This document shows positions 1 through 12,197 of a stretch of 64,000 nucleotides of DNA, one piece after another. Source of the stretch: Diorhabda sublineata (Eukaryota > Arthropoda > Insecta > Coleoptera > Chrysomelidae). Each line of letters opens with the position of its first letter. The first letter of the stretch is position 1. Under the pieces are notes generated by a model, which was given only the letters and a program-made list of their open reading frames with translations, was not told where the DNA came from and searched no databases. Location of the stretch: positions 10,974,001-11,038,000 of the forward strand of contig NC_079482.1 of the NCBI RefSeq assembly GCF_026230105.1. The letters run 5' to 3'. A program made the position numbers and the translations under genes.

Positions 1-10
1 AGATAGACTT

Positions 11-22
11 TGAAAATTTTCA
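11..22. other. 12-bp perfect palindrome with A4T4 core (one example per monomer)
   Basis: TGAAAATTTTCA reads the same on both strands and occurs in most monomers at unit positions 11-22. A4T4 runs are known to bend DNA strongly. Several variant classes break it: GGAAATTTTC (one mismatch), GAAATATTTC, TTCGAAAATTTTC with intact core, and CCATTC copies with a changed right side. Any function, such as nucleosome phasing or protein binding, is inference only. Confidence 0.9.
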
Positions 23-87
23 TTCAAAACAAAGTGACAATCGACCTCAATGGGCTTCAATGGATGTGAATCGACGATATCTGAAAA

Positions 88-106
88 AGTTAGTTGCCAA
101 CTAACT
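88..106. other. 19-bp dyad AGTTAGTTG-C-CAACTAACT (one example per monomer)
   Basis: Two perfect 9-bp inverted arms flank a single central C at unit positions 88-106, and the element recurs in most monomers of the common type. Variants weaken it in defined blocks: TTTAGTTG (outer pair lost), GTTATTTG, GTTCGTTG, CCATCTAAC and AGTCGCAAC. A central C-to-G change near 20,333 leaves both arms intact. Short dyads are a reported feature of several centromeric satellites. Its role here is not shown by the sequence. Confidence 0.92.
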
Positions 107-110
107 CAAA

Positions 111-117
111 TATATAA
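111..117 (+). other. TATATAA element 5 bp after the dyad (one example per monomer)
   Basis: TATATAA follows the dyad in nearly every monomer. It matches the TATA-box consensus, but in a 67% AT repeat such a match is expected easily, and no gene lies downstream. It could support satellite transcription. I record it as a conserved sequence element, not as a promoter. Confidence 0.4.
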
Positions 118-668
118 GAAATGATGGGATTCGACTAGAAATGAGGAAGATAGACTTTGAAAATTTTCATTCAAACAAAGTGACAATCGACCTCACTGGG
201 CTTCAATGGATGTGAATCGACGATATCTGAAAAAGTTAGTTGCCAACTAACTCAAATATATAAGAATTGATGGGATTCGACTTGGAATGAGGAAGATAGA
301 CTTTGAAAATTTTCATTCAAACCTAGTGACAATCGACCTCACTGGGCTTCAATGGATGTAAATCGACGATATCTGAAAAAGTTAGTTGCCAACTAACTCA
401 AATATATAAGAATTGATGAGATTCGACTTGAAATGAGGACGATAGACTTTGAAAATTTTCATTCAAACAAAGTAACAATCGACCTCAATGGGCTTCAATG
501 GATGTAAATCGACGATATCTGAAAAATTTAGTTGCCAACTAACTCAAATATATAAGAATTGATGAGATTCGACTTGAAATGAGGAAGATAGACTTTGAAA
601 ATTTTCATTCAAAACAATGTAGCAATCGACCTCAATGGGCTTCAATGGATGTCAATCGACGATATCTG

Positions 669-3600
669 AAAAAGTTAGTTGCCAACTAACTCAAATATAT
701 AAGAATTGATGAGATTCGACTCGAAATTAGGAAGATAGACTTTGACAATTTTCATTCAAAACAAAGTGACAATCGACCTCAATGGGTTTCAAAGGATGTA
801 AATCGACGATATCTGTGAAAGTTAGTTGCCAACTCACTCAAATATATGAGAATTGATGAGATTCGACTTGAAATGAGGAAGATAGACTTTGAAAATTTTC
901 ATACAAAACAATGTGACAATCTACCTCAATGGGCTTCAATGGATGTAAATCGACGATATCTGAAAAAGTTAGTTGCCAACTCACTCAAATATATAAGAAT
1001 TGATGAGATTCGACTTGAAATGAGGAAGATAGACTTTGAAAATTTCCATTCAAAACAATGTGACAATCGACCTCAATGGGCTTCAATGGATGTCAATCGA
1101 CGATATCTGAAAAAGTTAGTTGCCAACTAACTCAAATATATAAGAATTGATGAGATTCGACTTGAAATGAGGAAGATAGACTTTGAAAATTTCCATACAA
1201 AACAAAATGACAATCGACCTCAATGGGCTTCAATGGATGTAAATCGACGATATCTGAAAAAGTTAGTTGCCAACTAACTCAAATATATAAGAATTGATGA
1301 GATTCGACTTGGAATTAGGTGGATAGACTTTGAAAATTTTCATGCAAAACAATGTGACAATCGACCTCAATGGGCTTCAATGGATGTAAATCGACGATAT
1401 CTGGAAAAGTTAGTTGCCAACTAATTCAAATATATCAGAATTGATGAGATTCGACTTGAAATGAGGAAGATAGACTTTGAAAATTTTCATACAAAACAAA
1501 CTGACAATCGACCTCAATGGGCTTCAATGGATGTAAATCGACGATATCTGAAAAAGTTAGTTGCTAACTAACTCAAATATATAAGAATTGATGAGATTCG
1601 ACTTGAAATGAGGAAGATAGACTTTGAAAATTTCCATTCAAAACAATGTGACAATCGACCTCAATGGGCTTCAATGGATGTCAATCGACGATATCTGAAA
1701 AAGTTAGTTGCCAACTAACTCAAATATATAAGAATTGATGAGATTCGACTTGAAATGAGGAAGATAGACTTTGAAAATTTTCATACAAAACAATGTGACA
1801 ATCTACCTCAATGGGCTTCAATGGATGTAAATCGACGATATCTGAAAAAGTTAGTTGCCAACTCACTCAAATATATAAGAATTGATGAGATTCGACTTGA
1901 AATGAGGAAGATAGACTTTGAAAATTTCCATTCAAAACAATGTGACAATCGACCTCAATGGGCTTCAATGGATGTAAATCGACGATATCTGAAGAAGTTA
2001 GTTGCCAACTAACTCAAATCTATAAGAATTGATGAGATTCGACTTGAAATGAGGAAGATAGACTTTGAAAATTTTCATACAAAACAAACTGACAATCGAC
2101 CTCAATGGGCTTCAATGGATGTAAATCGACGATATCTGAAAAAGTTAGTTGCTAACTAACTCAAATATATAAGAATTGATGAGATTCGACTTGAAATGAG
2201 GAAGATAGACTTTGAAAATTTCCATTCAAAACAATGTGACAATCGACCTCAATGGGCTTCAATGGATGTCAATCGACGATATCTGAAAAAGTTAGTTGCC
2301 AACTAACTCAAATATATAAGAATTGATGAGATTCGACTTGAAATGAGGAAGATAGACTTTGAAAATTTCCATACAAAACAAAATGACAATCGACCTCAAT
2401 GGGCTTCAATGGATGTAAATCGACGATATCTGAAAAAGTTAGTTGCCAACTAACTCAAATATATAAGAATTGATGAGATTCGACTTGGAATTAGGTGGAT
2501 AGACTTTGAAAATTTTCATGCAAAACAATGTGACAATCGACCTCAATGGGCTTCAATGGATGTAAATCGACGATATCTGGAAAAGTTAGTTGCCAACTAA
2601 TTCAAATATATCAGAATTGATGAGATTCGACTTGAAATGCGGAAGATAGACTTTGAAAATTTTCATTCAAACAAAGTGACAATCGAACTCAATGGGCTTC
2701 AATGGATGTAAATCGACGACATCTGAGAAAGTTGGTTGCAAACTAACTCAAATATATAAGAATTGATGAGATTCGACTTGAAATGAGTAAGATAGACTTT
2801 GAAAATTTTCATTCAAAACAAAGTGACAATCGATCTCAATGGGCTTCAATGGATGTAAATCGACGATATCTGAAAAAGTTAGTTGCCAACTAACTCCAAT
2901 ATATAAGAATTGATGAGATTCGACTTGAAATGAGGAAGATAGACTTTGAAAATTTTCATTCAAACAAAGTGACAATCGAACTCAATGGGCTTCAATGGAT
3001 GTAAATCGACGAAATCTGAGAAAGTTAGTTGCAAACTAACTCAAATATATAAGAATTGATGATATTCGACTTGAAATGAGTAAGATAGACTTTGAAAATT
3101 TTCATTCAAAACAATGTGACAATCGACCTCAATGGGCTACAATGGATGTAAATCGACGATATCTGAAAAAGTTAGTTGCCAACTAACTCAAATATATAAG
3201 AATTGATGAGATTCGACTTGGAATGAGGGAGATAGACTTTGAAAATTTTCATGCAAAACAATGTGACAATCGACCTCAATGGGCTTCAATGGATGTAAAT
3301 CGACGATATCTGAAAAAGTTAGTTGCCAACTAACTCAAATATATAAGAATTGATGAGATTCGACTTGAAATGAGGAAGATGGACTTTGGAAATTTTCATT
3401 CAAAACAAAGTGACAATCGACCTCAATGGGCTACAATGGATGTAAATCGACGATATCTGAAAAAGTTAGTTGCCAACTAACTCAAATATATAAGAATTGA
3501 TGAGATTCGACTTGAAATGAGGAAGATAGACTTTGAAAATTTTTATTCAAAACAAAGTGACAATCGACCTCAATGGGCTTCAATGGATGTAAATCGACGA

Positions 3601-6600
3601 TATCTGAAAAAGTTAGTTGCCAACTAACTTAAATATATAAGAATTGATGAGATTCGACTTGAAATGAGGAAGATAGACTTTCAAAATTTTCATTCAAAAC
3701 AAAGGGACAATCGACCTCAATGGGCTTCAATGGACGTAAATCGACTATATCTGTAGAAGTTAGTTGCCAACTAACTCAAATATTTAAGAATTGATGAGAT
3801 TCGACTTGAAATGAGGAAGATAGACTTTGAAAATTTTCATTCAAAACAAAGTGACAATCGACCTCAATGGGCTTCAATGGATGTAAATCGACGATATCTG
3901 AAAAAGTTTGTTGCCAACTAACTCAAATATATAAGAATTGATGAGATTCGACTTGAAATGAGGAAGATAGATTTTGAAAATTTTCATTCAAAACAAAGTG
4001 ACAATCGACCCCAATTGGCTTCAATGGATGTAAATCGACGATATCTGAAAAAGTTAGTTGCCAACTAACTCAAATATATAAGAATAGATGAGATTCGACT
4101 TGAAATGAGTAAGATAAGCTTTGAAAATTTTCATTCAAAACAATGTGACAATCGACCTCAATGGGCTTCAATGGATGTAAATCGACGATATCTGAAAGAG
4201 TTAGTTGCCAACTAACTCAAATATATAAGAATTGATGAGATTCGACTTGAAATGAGGAAGATAGACTTTGAAAATTTTCATTCAAAACAAAGGGACAATC
4301 GACCTCAATGGGCTTCAATGGACGTAAATCGACTATATCTGTAGAAGTTAGTTGCCAACTAACTCAAATATTTAAGAATTGATGAGATTCGACTTGAAAT
4401 GAGGAAGATAGACTTTGAAAATTTTCATTCAAAACAAAGTGACAATCGAACTCAATGGGCTTCAATGGATGTAAATCGACGATATCTGAAAAAGTTAGTT
4501 GCCAATCAACTCAAATATATAAGAATTGATGAGATTCGACTTGAAATGAGGAAGATAGACTTTGAAAATTTTCATTCAAAACAATGTGGCAATCGACCTC
4601 AATGGGCTTCAATGGATGTAAATCGACGATATCTGAAAAAGTTAGTTGCCAACTCACTCAAATATATAAGAATTGATGAGATTCGACTTGGAATGAGGAA
4701 GATAGACTTTGAAAATTTTCAATCAAAACAAAGTGACAATCGACCTCAATGGGCTTCGATGGATGTAAATCGACGATATCTGAAAAAGTTAGTTGCCAAC
4801 TAACTCAAATATATAAGAATTGATGAGATTCGACTTGAAATGAGGAAGATAAACTTTGAAAATTTTCATACAAAACAAACTGACAATCGACCTCAATGGG
4901 CTTCAATAGATGTAAATCGACGATATCTGAAAAAGTTAGTTGCCAACTAACTCAAATATATAAGAATTGATGAGATTCGACTTGAAATGAGGAAGATAGA
5001 CTTTGAAAATTTTCATTCAAAACAATCTGACAATCGACCTCAATGGGCTTCAATGGATGTAAATCGACGATATCTGAAGAAGTTAGTTGCCAACTAACTC
5101 AATTCTATAAGAATTGATGAGATTCGACTTGAAATGAGGAAGATAAACTTTGAAAATTTTCATACAAAACAAACTGACAATCGACCTCAATGGGCTTCAA
5201 TGGATGTAAATCGACGATATCTGAAAAAGTTAGTTGCCAACTAACTCAAATATATAAGAATTGATGAGATTCGACTTGAAATGAGGAAGATAGACTTTGA
5301 AAATTTTCATTCAAAACAATGTGACAATCGACCTCAATGGGCTTCAATGGATGTAAATCGACGATATCTGGGAAAGTTAGTTGTCAACTAACTCAAATAT
5401 ATAAGAATTGATGAGATTCGACTAGAAATGAGGAAGATAGACTTTGAAAATTTTCATTCAAAACAATGTGACAATCGACCTCAATGGGCTTCAATGGATG
5501 TAAATCGACGATATCTGAAAAAGTTAGTTGCCAACTAACTCAAATATATAAGAATTGATGAGATTCGACTTGAAATGAGGAAGATAGACTTTGAAAATTT
5601 CCATTCAAAACAATGTGACAATCGACCTCAATGGGCTTCAATGGATGTAAATCGACGATATCTGAAAAAGTTAGATGCCAACTAACTCAAATATATAAGA
5701 ATTGATGAGATTCGACTTAAAATGAGGAAGATAGACTTTGAAAATTTCCATTCAAAACAATGTGACAATCGACCTCAATGGGCTTCAATGGATGTAAATC
5801 GACGTTATCTGAAAAAGTTAGTTGCCAACTAACTCAAATATATAAGAATTGATGAGATTTGACTTGAAATGAGGAAGATAGACTTTGAAAATTTCCATTC
5901 AAAACAATGTGACAATCGACCTCAATGGGCTTCAATGGATGTAAATCGACGATATCTGAAAAAGTTAGTTGCCAACTAACTCAAATATATAAGAATTGAT
6001 GAGATTCGACTTGAAATGAGGAAGATAGACTTTGAAAATTTTCATACAAAACAAAGTGACAATCTACCTCAATGGGCTTCAATGGATGTAAATCGACGAT
6101 ATCTGAAAAAGTTAGTTGCAAACTCACTCAAATATATGAGAATTGATGAGATTCGACTTGAAATGAGGAAGATAGACTTTGAAAATTTTCATTCAAAACA
6201 AAGTGACAATCGACCTCAATGGGCTTCAATGGATGTAAATCGACGATATCTGAAAAAGTTAGTTGCCAACTCACTCAAATATATGAGAATTGATGAGATT
6301 CGACTTGACATGAGGAAGATAGACTTTGAAAATTTTCATTCAAACAATGTGACAATCGACCTCAATGGGCTTCAATGGATGTAAATCGACGATATCTGAA
6401 GAAGTTAGTTGCCAAGTAACTCAAATCTATAGGAATTGATGAGATTCGACTTGAAATGAGGAAGATAGACTTTGAAAATTTTCATACAAAACAAACTGAC
6501 AATCCACCTCAATGGGCTTCAATGGATGTAAATCGACGATATCTGAAAAAGTTAGTTGCCAACTAACTCAAATATATAAGAATTGATGAGATTCGACTTG

Positions 6601-7200
6601 AAATGAGGAAGATAGACTTTGAAAATTTTCATTCAAAACAATGTGACAATCGACCTCAATAGGCTTCAATGGATGTAAATCGACGATATCTGGAAAAGTT
6701 AGTTGTCAACTAACTCAAATATATAAGAATTGATGAGATTCGACTTGAAATGAGGAAGATAGACTTTGAAAATTTTCATTCAAAACAATGTGACAATCGA
6801 CCTCAATAGGCTTCAATGGATGTAAATCGACGATATCTGGAAAAGTTAGTTGCCAACTAACTCAAATATATAAGAATTGATGAGATTCGACTTGAAATGA
6901 GGAAGATAGACTTTGAAAATTTTCATACAAAACAAAGTGACAATCGACCTCAATGGGCTTCAATGGATGTAAATCGACGATATCTGAAAAAGTTAGTTGC
7001 CAACTAACTCAAATACATAAGAATTGATGAGATTCGACTTGAAATGAGGAAGATAGACTTTGAAAATTTTCATTCAAAACAATGTGACAATCGACCTCAA
7101 TGGGCTTCAATGGATGTAAATCGACGTTATCTGAAAAAGTTAGTTGCCAACTAACTCAAATATATAAGAATTGATGAGATTCGACTTGAAATGAGGAAGA
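669..7200 (+). repeat. Mixed zone of mostly 147-bp monomers with short HORs
   Basis: This zone is marked by CATACAAAAC and TTCCATTC variants. Rare markers repeat at multiples of 147. CAATCTACCTC near 901 and 1,783 is 882 bp apart (6 monomers). CCATACAAAACAAAATG at 1,194 and 2,370, and GGAATTAGGTGG at 1,311 and 2,487, are both 1,176 bp apart (8 monomers). ACAAAACAAACTGAC at 1,491 and 2,079 is 588 bp apart (4 monomers). Several copies have CACTCAAAT instead of TAACTCAAAT, which removes the only stop in one frame but does not make a gene. No other sequence type is present. Confidence 0.85.
3641..4430 (+). repeat. Pair of divergent marker monomers 588 bp apart
   Basis: A distinctive monomer with AAAGGGAC, GGACGTAAATCG, ACTATATCTGTAG and AAATATTTAAG occurs starting near 3,660 and again near 4,248. 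The AAAGGGAC markers at 3,701 and 4,289 are exactly four 147-bp units apart. Four co-inherited variants rule out chance and show local amplification of a 4-monomer block. Confidence 0.85.
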
Positions 7201-7802
7201 TAGACTTTGAAAATTTTCATTCAAACAAAGTGACAATCGACCTCAATGGGCTTCAATGGATGTAAATAGACGATATCTGAAAAATTTAGTTGCCAACTAA
7301 CTCAAATATATAAGAATTGATGAGATTCGACTTGAAATGAGGAAGATAGACTTTGAAAATTTTCATTCAAACAAAGTGACAATCGACCTCAATGGGCTTC
7401 AATGGATGTAAATCGACGATATCTGGAAAAGTTAGTTGCCAACTAACTCAGATATACAAGAATTGATGAGATTCGACTTGAAATGAGGAAGATAGACTTT
7501 GAAAATTTTCATTCAAAACAAAGTGACAATCGACCTCAATGGGCTTCAATGGATTTAAATCGACGATATCTGAAAAATTTAGTTGCCAACTAACTCAAAT
7601 ATATAAGAATTGATGAGATTCGACTTGAAATGAGGAAGATAGACTTTGAAAATTTTCATTCAAACAAAGTGACAATCGACCTCAATGGGCTTCAATGGAT
7701 GTAAATCGACGATATCTGGAAAAGTTAGTTGCCAACTAACTCAGATATATAAGAATTGATGAGATTCGACTTGAAATGAGGAAGATAGACTTTGAAAATT
7801 TT
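7201..7802 (+). repeat. Two-monomer alternation leading into the shrinking HOR family
   Basis: The block alternates a 146-bp copy (CAAACAAAG, later CTGGAAAAG and ACTCAGATAT) with a 147-bp copy ending in GAAAAATTTAG. These resemble the last (k) and first (a) monomers of the HOR that follows, so this looks like a k-a dimer region from which, or into which, the larger unit grew. The first copies differ slightly, with AAATAGACG near 7,264 and ATATACAAG near 7,452. Confidence 0.7.
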
Positions 7803-9413
7803 CATCCAAAACAAAGTGACAATCGACCTCAATGGGCTTCAATGGATGTAAATCGACGATATCTGAAAAATTTAGTTGCCAACTAACTCAAATATATAAG
7901 AATTGATGAGATTCGACTTGAAATGAGGAAGATAGACTTTGAAAATTTTCATTCACACAAAGTGACAATCGACCTCAATTGGCTCAATGGATGTAAATCG
8001 ACGATATCTGAAAAAGTTAGTTGCCAACTAACTCAAATATATAAGAATTGATGAGATTCGACTTGAAATGAGGAAGATAGACTTCGAAAATTTTCATTCA
8101 AAACAATGTGACAATCGACCTCAATGGGCTTCAATGGATGTAAATCGACGATATCTGAAAAAGTTAGTTGCCAACTAACTCAAATATATAAGAATTGATG
8201 AGATTCGACTTGAAATGAGGAAGATAGACTTTGAAAATTTTCATTCAAAACAAAGTGACAATCGACCTCAATGGGCTTCAATGGATGTAAATCGACGATA
8301 TCTGGAAAAGTTAGTTGCCAACTAACTCAAATATATAAGAATTGATGAGATTCGACTTGAAATGAGGAAGATAGACTTTGAAATATTTCATTCAAAACAA
8401 AGTGACAATCGACCTCAATGGGCTTCAATGGATGTAAATCGACGATATCTGAAAAATTTAGTTGCCAACTAACTCAAATATATAAGAATTGATGAGATTC
8501 GACTTAAAATGAGAAAGATAGACTTTGGAAATTTTCATGCAAAACAATGTGACAATCAACCTCAATGGGCTTCAATGGATGTAAATCGACGATATCTGAA
8601 AAAGTTAGTTGCCAACTAACTCAAATATATAAGAATTGATGAGATTCGACTTGAAATGAGAAAGATAGACTTTGGAAATTTTCATGCATAACAATGTGAC
8701 AATCAACCTCAATGGGCTTCAATGGATGTAAATCGACGATATCTGAAGAAGTTATTTGCCAACTAACTCAAATATATAAGAATTGATGAGATTCGACTTG
8801 AAATGAGGAAGATAGACTTTGAAAATTTTCATTCAAACAAAGTGACAATCGACCTCAATGGGCTTCAATGGATGTAAATCGACGATATCTGAAAAAGTTA
8901 GTTGCCAACTAACTCAAATATATAAGAATTGATGGGATTCGACTTGGAATGAGGAAGATAGACTTTGAAAATTTTCATTCAAACCTAGTGACAATCGACC
9001 TCACTGGGCTTCAATGGATGTAAATCGACGATATCTGAAAAAGTTAGTTGCCAACTAACTCAAATATATAAGAATTGATGAGATTCGACTTGAAATGAGG
9101 ACGATAGACTTTGAAAATTTTCATTCAAACAAAGTAACAATCGACCTCAATGGGCTTCAATGGATGTAAATCGACGATATCTGGAAAAGTTAGTTGCCAA
9201 CTAACTCAAATATATAAGAATTGATGAGATTCGACTTGAAATGAGGAAGATAGACTTTGAAAATTTTCATTCAAACAAAGTGACAATCGACCTCAATGGG
9301 CTTCAATGGATGTAAATCGACGATATCTGGAAAAGTTAGTTGCCAACTAACTCAGATATATAAGAATTGATGAGATTCGACTTGAAATGAGGAAGATAGA
9401 CTTTGAAAATTTT
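7803..9413 (+). repeat. HOR unit U1, 11 monomers (a-k), 1,611 bp
   Basis: The unit runs from one CATCCAAAAC marker to the next. Monomers in order are a (CATCCAAAAC), b (CACACAAAG with AATTGGCTCAATGG), c (CTTCGAAAA), d (CTGGAAAAG), e (GAAATATTTC), f (TTAAAATGAG, CATGCAAAAC, AATCAACC), g (CATGCATAAC, GTTATTTG), h (CAAACAAAG), i (TTGGAATG, AAACCTAG, CCTCACTGGG), j (GGACGATAG, AGTAAC) and k (CTGGAAAAG then ACTCAGATAT). The length equals 11 x 147 minus 6, matching the deletions in b (2) and in h, i, j and k (1 each). Confidence 0.9.
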
Positions 9414-10878
9414 CATCCAAAACAAAGTGACAATCGACCTCAATGGGCTTCAATGGATGTAAATCGACGATATCTGAAAAATTTAGTTGCCAACTAACTC
9501 AAATATATAAGAATTGATGAGATTCGACTTGAAATGAGGAAGATAGACTTTGAAAATTTTCATTCACACAAAGTGACAATCGACCTCAATTGGCTCAATG
9601 GATGTAAATCGACGATATCTGAAAAAGTAAGTTGCCAACTAACTCAAATACATAAGAATTGATGAGATTCGACTTGAAATGAGGAAGATAGACTTTGAAA
9701 ATTTTCATTCAAAACAATGTGACAATCGACCTCAATGGGCTTCAATGGATGTAAATCGACGATATCTGAAAAAGTTAGTTGCCAACTAACTCAAATATAT
9801 AAGAATTGATGAGATTCGACTTGAAATGAGGAAGATAGAGTTTGAAAATTTTCATTCAAAACAAAGTGACAATCGACCTCAATGGGCTTCAATGGATGTA
9901 AATCGACGATATCTGGAAAAGTTAGTTGCCAACTAACTCAAATATATAAGAATTGATGAGATTCGACTTGAAATGAGGAAGATAGACTTTGAAATATTTC
10001 ATTCAAAACAAAGTGACAATCGACCTCAATGGGCTTCAATGGATGTAAATCGACGATATCTGAAAAATTTAGTTGCCAACTAACTCAAATATATAAGAAT
10101 TGATGAGATTCGACTTAAAATGAGAAAGATAGACTTTGGAAATTTTCATGCAAAACAATGTGACAATCAACCTCAATGGGCTTCAATGGATGTAAATCGA
10201 CGATATCTGAAAAAGTTAGTTGCCAACTAACTCAAATATATAAGAATTGATGAGATTCGACTTGAAATGAGAAAGATAGACTTTGGAAATTTTCATGCAT
10301 AACAATGTGACAATCAACCTCAATGGGCTTCAATGGATGTAAATCGACGATATCTGAAGAAGTTATTTGCCAACTAACTCAAATATATAAGAATTGATGA
10401 GATTCGACTTGAAATGAGGAAGATAGACTTTGAAAATTTTCATTCAAACAAAGTGACAATCGACCTCAATGGGCTTCAATGGATGTAAATCGACGATATC
10501 TGAAAAAGTTAGTTGCCAACTAACTCAAATATATAAGAATTGATGGGATTCGACTTGGAATGAGGAAGATAGACTTTGAAAATTTTCATTCAAACCTAGT
10601 GACAATCGACCTCACTGGGCTTCAATGGATGTAAATCGACGATATCTGAAAAAGTTAGTTGCCAACTAACTCAAATATATAAGAATTGATGAGATTCGAC
10701 TTGAAATGAGGACGATAGACTTTGAAAATTTTCATTCAAACAAAGTGACAATCGACCTCAATGGGCTTCAATGGATGTAAATCGACGATATCTGGAAAAG
10801 TTAGTTGCCAACTAACTCAGATATATAAGAATTGATGAGATTCGACTTGAAATGAGGAAGATAGACTTTGAAAATTTT
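9414..10878 (+). repeat. HOR unit U2, 10 monomers, 1,465 bp
   Basis: Order is a-b-c-d-e-f-g-h-i followed by one j/k hybrid. The hybrid starts like j (GGACGATAG) and continues like k (AGTGAC, CTGGAAAAG, ACTCAGATAT), so a single in-register fusion between about 10,711 and 10,747 removed one monomer. Private changes in this copy are AAGTAAGTTG and AAATACATAAG in or after b, no TTCG in c, and ATAGAGTTTG in d. The same changes recur in U7. Confidence 0.9.
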
Positions 10879-12197
10879 CATCCAAAACAAAGTGACAATC
10901 GACCTCAATGGGCTTCAATGGATGTAAATCGACGATATCTGAAAAATTAAGTTGCCAACTAACTCAAATATATAAGAATTGATGAGATTCGACTTGAAAT
11001 GAGGAAGATAGACTTTGAAAATTTTCATTCACACAAAGTGACAATCGACCTCAATTGGCTCAATGGATGTAAATCGACGATATCTGAAAAAGTTAGTTGC
11101 CAACTAACTCAAATATATAAGAATTGATGAGATTCGACTTGAAATGAGGAAGATAGACTTCGAAAATTTTCATTCAAAACAATGTGACAATCGACCTCAA
11201 TGGGCTTCAATGGATGTAAATCGACGATATCTGAAAAAGTTAGTTGCCAACTAACTCAAATATATAAGAATTGATGAGATTCGACTTGAAATGAGGAAGA
11301 TAGACTTTGAAAATTTTCATTCAAAACAAAGTGACAATCGACCTCAATGGGCTTCAATGGATGTAAATCGACGATATCTGGAAAAGTTAGTTGCCAACTA
11401 ACTCAAATATATAAGAATTGATGAGATTCGACTTGAAATGAGGAAGATAGACTTTGAAATATTTCATTCAAAACAAAGTGACAATCGACCTCAATGGGCT
11501 TCAATGGATGTAAATCGACGATATCTGAAAAATTTAGTTGCCAACTAACTCAAATATATAAGAATTGATGAGATTCGACTTAAAATGAGAAAGATAGACT
11601 TTGGAAATTTTCATGCAAAACAATGTGACAATCAACCTCAATGGGCTTCAATGGATGTAAATCGACGATATCTGAAAAAGTTAGTTGCCAACTAACTCAA
11701 ATATATAAGAATTGATGAGATTCGACTTGAAATGAGAAAGATAGACTTTGGAAATTTTCATGCATAACAATGTGACAATCAACCTCAATGGGCTTCAATG
11801 GATGTAAATCGACGATATCTGAAGAAGTTATTTGCCAACTAACTCAAATATATAAGAATTGATGAGATTCGACTTGAAATGAGGAAGATAGACTTTGAAA
11901 ATTTTCATTCAAACAAAGTGACAATCGACCTCAATGGGCTTCAATGGATGTAAATCGACGATATCTGAAAAAGTTAGTTGCCAACTAACTCAAATATATA
12001 AGAATTGATGGGATTCGACTTGGAATGAGGAAGATAGACTTTGAAAATTTTCATTCAAACCTAGTGACAATCGACCTCACTGGGCTTCAATGGATGTAAA
12101 TCGACGATATCTGAAAAAGTTAGTTGCCAACTAACTCAGATATATAAGAATTGATGAGATTCGACTTGAAATGAGGAAGATAGACTTTGAAAATTTT
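10879..12197 (+). repeat. HOR unit U3, 9 monomers, 1,319 bp
   Basis: Order is a-b-c-d-e-f-g-h followed by an i/k hybrid: AAACCTAG, CCTCACTGGG and CTGAAAAAG from i, then ACTCAGATAT from k. The fusion falls between about 12,115 and 12,138. Compared with U2 one more monomer is lost at the same end of the unit. Length is 9 x 147 minus 4, as the constituent deletions predict. Confidence 0.9.

Larger units (their letters stand above)
1..668 (+). repeat. Segment identical to 18,920-19,587
   Basis: These 668 bases match 18,920-19,587 without a difference in my reading, at an offset of 18,919 bp. The block carries rare markers in the same order: GTGAATCG, AATGATGGG with CGACTAG, AAACCTAG with CCTCACTGGG, GGACGATAG with AGTAAC, and ATGTAGCAATC. 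The match ends at 669, where CTGAAAAAG faces CTGGAAAAG. It shows that the window starts inside a block related to the 18-20 kb region. Confidence 0.9.

Noticed and set aside
129..147. CENP-B box
   Set aside because: ATTCGACTTGAAATGAGG shares only the TTCG start with the nTTCGnnnnAnnCGGGn consensus. The central A and the CGGG half are missing in all variants I looked at.
4399..4803. Longest + strand open frame (134 codons), and similar 85-122-codon frames at 846, 1,755, 6,016, 20,964, 26,823, 30,779, 34,149, 39,437 and 41,054
   Set aside because: They are the satellite read in one frame over two to three monomers. They start and stop wherever a 146-bp copy or a TAA variant falls, have no domain, and the same sequence repeats along the array without coding constraint.
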